Positions 36,576 through 39,167 of a DNA stretch of 39,167 bases are shown here, piece by piece. Position numbers and translations under genes: made by a program. The stretch lies in contig JAITUZ010000051.1 of NCBI GenBank assembly GCA_031286065.1, positions 1 to 39,167 of the forward strand. Reading direction: 5' to 3'. The first letter of the stretch is position 1. Each line of letters starts with the position of its first letter. The notes beneath the pieces were generated by a model, which saw only the letters and a list, made by a program, of their open reading frames with translations, had not been told where the DNA came from and ran no database searches. The stretch comes from Candidatus Methanimicrococcus odontotermitis (GTDB lineage Archaea; Halobacteriota; Methanosarcinia; Methanosarcinales; Methanosarcinaceae).

Positions 36576-38369
36576 ATGATAACGAAGCTACACATAAAGA
36601 AGGCAGCAGCAGGTCTTTTTGTCCTCTGTCTCATTTTATCCTTAATGCCGACGGCATTCGCTGAAGAAGACAACGGTTATATCGCAGTGGGTGCACTTCC
36701 GGCACCGGATTTCTCCGGACAGCCCCTTCGCGGTAAAGCACCGCTGGATGTTCAGTTTACGGATTTGTCATACAGAGGCGCTGGTACTGATTACAAATAC
36801 ACTTGGTCTTTCGGCGACGGTACAACTTCCGATCAAATCGGCAACGTAGCGCACACTTATACCAAAGAAGGAAACTACACCGTTTCTTTGACTATTTCTA
36901 ACTCATACGGTTCTAAAACCGAGACCAAAACAAATTACATTTATGTCGGCAGCGGCGTTGTCGCAGATTTCACTGTAAGCAACGGCGCAGGCGCAGCTCC
37001 TCTCTCTGTCAAATTTACAGATGCATCCAGCGGAAACCCGACCAAATACGCTTGGACTTTCGGTGACGGCGCAACCTCTTCTGAAAAGAACCCGACTCAC
37101 GTTTATAGCAAAACAGGCACATACACCGTTTCTTTAACCGTTTCAAACGAATTCGGAACAGACACAAAGACTGAAGAATCAGTCGTCAATGTCGGTGTCG
37201 CGCCGTACGTTTTCTTTACGGCGAACGGAACGATCAACTCTAAGCAAGTTGTCTTTACAACGCACGGATCGGTTTCTGACGCGACCACATTCAAATGGGA
37301 TTTCGGAGACGGTCAAACCTCTTCTGAAAAAGATCCGACGCATACTTACGGCGCAATCGGCACTTACAATGTGACGCTGACCGCATCCAACAGCTACGGC
37401 ACATTCAGTTATGTCCTGAAGAACGTGTCCATCACAAATACTCTTAAAGCCGAATTTACAGCAACCAACAACATGGGAAGCGCTCCCTTAAGAGCCAGCT
37501 TTACAGACACATCCGTCGGTACCGGAGCAGGCTCTTCCTATCTTTGGAATTTCGGTGACGGAACAACTTCCACTGACCGGAATCCCACTCACACTTACAG
37601 CACAACCGGAACGTACACGGTCGCTTTGACAGTTACGAACCCTTGCGGTGCCACCGACTCTATCCTTAAAGCAGGCTACGTCAGTGTCGGCACTGTTCCG
37701 GTCGCGGACTTTGAAGGCACGCCGACAGCCGGCGTTTCCCCGCTGAATGTTCAGTTTACTGACAAATCACAGGGCAACAACTTAACTTACGCATGGGACT
37801 TCGGAGACGGCAGCACTTCCGCCGAAAAGAGCCCGAAACACACCTACGACAAAGAAGGTTCTTACACTGTTAAATTAACCGTGCAGAACTCTTACGGCAG
37901 CAACACGGCCAACAAGACGAACTATATTGTCGTCGGCGCTCTTCCGCGCGCAGACTTTAAAGCAGACGTTCTCTCAGGCGTTGCACCGCACCCCGTGAAG
38001 TTTACCGACCTGTCAACAGGCGAACCGGTAACTTGGAAATGGGACTTCGGCGACGGTTCAACTTCAACTGAAAAGAACCCGCAGCACACCTATCAGAAAT
38101 CCGGTTACTACGATGTTACGCTGACGGTTACAAACGCATACGGCGAATCCACTCTTCTGAGACTCGGCGACGGTCAGGCCATCTGGGCTGAAGATCAGAA
38201 GGCTCCGGCGGAAGATCCGGCCGATACAACCAACGAAACAGAACAGCCGCCCGTTACACCCGCAGAACCCGAATCCGCGATTCCGGGCTTTGGAATGCTC
38301 ATTGCAATCTGTGCTCTTCTCGGTCTTGTCGGTGTCAGTGTATACGGTAAGAGAAAATCAAACAAATAA
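36576..38369 (+). CDS. Surface protein with six PKD repeats and PGF-type tail
   Basis: A 597-residue exported cell-surface protein. Residues 1-29 form a signal peptide (ending PTAFAEE). Six PKD domains of about 80 residues follow, each with the core FGDG and an HTY or HVY strand: around residues 45-125, 126-208, 209-288, 289-374, 375-458 and 459-540. The last lacks its normal final strand and runs into a Pro/Glu/Thr-rich linker. The C-terminus IPGFGMLIAICALLGLVGVS plus a basic tail YGKRKSNK is the pattern of PGF-CTERM archaeosortase sorting signals. Likely an S-layer-associated or adhesive protein. AGGTGGGAG at 36558-36566 suggests strong translation. Confidence 0.92.
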   Translation: MITKLHIKKAAAGLFVLCLILSLMPTAFAEEDNGYIAVGALPAPDFSGQPLRGKAPLDVQFTDLSYRGAGTDYKYTWSFGDGTTSDQIGNVAHTYTKEGNYTVSLTISNSYGSKTETKTNYIYVGSGVVADFTVSNGAGAAPLSVKFTDASSGNPTKYAWTFGDGATSSEKNPTHVYSKTGTYTVSLTVSNEFGTDTKTEESVVNVGVAPYVFFTANGTINSKQVVFTTHGSVSDATTFKWDFGDGQTSSEKDPTHTYGAIGTYNVTLTASNSYGTFSYVLKNVSITNTLKAEFTATNNMGSAPLRASFTDTSVGTGAGSSYLWNFGDGTTSTDRNPTHTYSTTGTYTVALTVTNPCGATDSILKAGYVSVGTVPVADFEGTPTAGVSPLNVQFTDKSQGNNLTYAWDFGDGSTSAEKSPKHTYDKEGSYTVKLTVQNSYGSNTANKTNYIVVGALPRADFKADVLSGVAPHPVKFTDLSTGEPVTWKWDFGDGSTSTEKNPQHTYQKSGYYDVTLTVTNAYGESTLLRLGDGQAIWAEDQKAPAEDPADTTNETEQPPVTPAEPESAIPGFGMLIAICALLGLVGVSVYGKRKSNK

Positions 38370-38619
38370 TCACAAAAAAATTGAATAAATCGTGAAAGAG
38401 GTTTTCTCCTTTTTCCGTTTTATTCTTTTTTCGTTTTTTTACGCTGTCATTTTATAATGGTTTAAAGGCTTCTTTTTTGATTCCGCGTTCTTTTTTAATT
38501 TTCAAATTCTGTCCATTCAGAAGTCAACGGAATACTTAATTATCTTTATGAAATTCATCTTTTTGAAAAATAAATCAAAATGAAAAATGAATTGTTTAAA
38601 ATATTCGTCGGGTGGTTTT

Positions 38620-38898
38620 ATGACAATTGAAGAAACAAAAGAAAAAGTCCGTCAATACGCGGAAAAATATGCCTCAAAAAAAGGTTATCGCCTGAATCCG
38701 AATCTTGAAGAGTTGGATTTGGTTTACGAAGGTTTGGCAAAACGCCGTGAAAAATACGGCGCTCAATACTGTCCGTGCCGCATCGTTCTCGGCGATAAGG
38801 AAGAAGACCGCAAAATCATTTGTCCCTGTATTTATCACGCGGATGAAATCGAACAGGACGGAATGTGCCATTGCGCTTTATTCTTTAAAGCCGAATGA
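38620..38898 (+). CDS. Ferredoxin:thioredoxin reductase-like catalytic subunit
   Basis: A 92-residue protein of the FTR catalytic beta-chain family, which uses a [4Fe-4S] cluster beside a disulfide to pass electrons from ferredoxin to thioredoxin-like partners. All six motif cysteines are present: C51-P-C53, C68-P-C70 and C83-H-C85. The spacings are 14 and 12 residues, differing from the 16 and 8 of plant enzymes. The ATG at 38620 has GGTGG four bases upstream; a longer frame from 38587 has no better site. The next small gene begins about 110 bases later in the same direction. Confidence 0.9.
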   Translation: MTIEETKEKVRQYAEKYASKKGYRLNPNLEELDLVYEGLAKRREKYGAQYCPCRIVLGDKEEDRKIICPCIYHADEIEQDGMCHCALFFKAE

Positions 38899-39009
38899 TT
38901 TTTTTTCGGGAGTCTTTGCGCCTGAATCTTTTCTTTTTTTAATGGAAAGGCTTTAAATAATTCACAGACTATTAACTTTTTTCTTGGAACCGAAAAAGGG
39001 ATGTTAATT

Positions 39010-39167
39010 ATGGATGATATCGCAAAACATTTGCTTGAACTTCAGGATAAAATGGAAAAAATGACCGATGATGAACTTGTTCATTTTGTCAATGAAAACT
39101 ATCCTGAAGCAGGATGGTGCGGCAAGAGAAAATTAGTCACGCGCAAAATCCTGACATTTGAGAGGAT
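39010..39167 (+). CDS. Small unknown protein, cut by the window end
   Basis: Open frame from ATG 39010 (AAAGGG about nine bases upstream; ATG 39001 is an alternative) with 52 codons before the sequence ends. It begins MDDIAKHLLELQDKMEKMTD and includes FVNENYPEAGWCGKRK, with a single cysteine in an AGWCGK context. No family recognised. The codon use resembles neighbouring genes and the ribosome-binding site is good, so it is probably real. Confidence 0.65.
   Translation, partial: MDDIAKHLLELQDKMEKMTDDELVHFVNENYPEAGWCGKRKLVTRKILTFER

Overview
The window is a piece of a methanogenic archaeon's chromosome, almost certainly order Methanosarcinales. Evidence: archaeal fusA-tuf-rps10 order, GatE, the archaeal mevalonate/isopentenyl-phosphate-kinase route to a GGPP synthase, a methylcobamide:coenzyme M methyltransferase (MtaA/MtbA type), and the membrane heterodisulfide reductase pair hdrE-hdrD, which is typical of cytochrome-containing methanogens. 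Moderate GC and several bacterial-looking accessory genes would suit a host-associated methylotroph such as the Methanimicrococcus lineage; that last step is inference only.

Layout. 1-4211: EF-2, EF-1alpha and ribosomal protein S10 (+), then a pyrimidine-rich 15-bp tandem repeat and a small membrane protein. 5088-6966 (-): Pit phosphate transporter and its DUF47/PhoU-like partner. 7162-7695 (+): a P-loop kinase resembling shikimate kinase but lacking a key substrate residue. 7698-9697 (-): pyrH, zinc-ribbon protein, D-aminoacyl-tRNA deacylase. 9890-12495 (+): TPR protein, DUF4240 protein and MutY, closely spaced or overlapping. 12664-13677 (+): CoM methyltransferase. 13743-15313 (-): an AT-rich, overlapping XRE regulator / ImmA-type metallopeptidase / PIN-like cassette. 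15495-17276 (-): triosephosphate isomerase and a CobW-type GTPase. 17546-22988 (+): mevalonate kinase, isopentenyl phosphate kinase, type 2 IPP isomerase, RNase J and GGPP synthase, supplying archaeal lipid precursors. 23043-23921 (-): TrmJ-like RNA methyltransferase.

23930-28650 is the most unusual part. A block of about 330-355 bp occurs twice in direct orientation. One copy is the leader of hdrE-hdrD and the other is the leader of a secreted matrixin-like metalloprotease gene broken by one in-frame TAA. A 112-nt core of the block differs at only 4 positions, all transitions. The broken protease and an anchored partner protein therefore sit between two copies of the hdrED leader.

28811-36313: a tiny charged protein, a full-length carB without carA beside it, about 1.4 kb of AT-rich DNA with an inverted repeat and a decayed reverse-strand reading frame, a ribbon-helix-helix/coiled-coil protein, and gatE. 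36576-39167 (+): a six-PKD-repeat surface protein with a PGF-type C-terminus, a ferredoxin:thioredoxin reductase-like catalytic subunit, and the start of a small unknown gene cut by the window edge. No tRNA, rRNA, CRISPR array or intact transposase gene was recognised. No database search was possible, so family names come from motif recognition.
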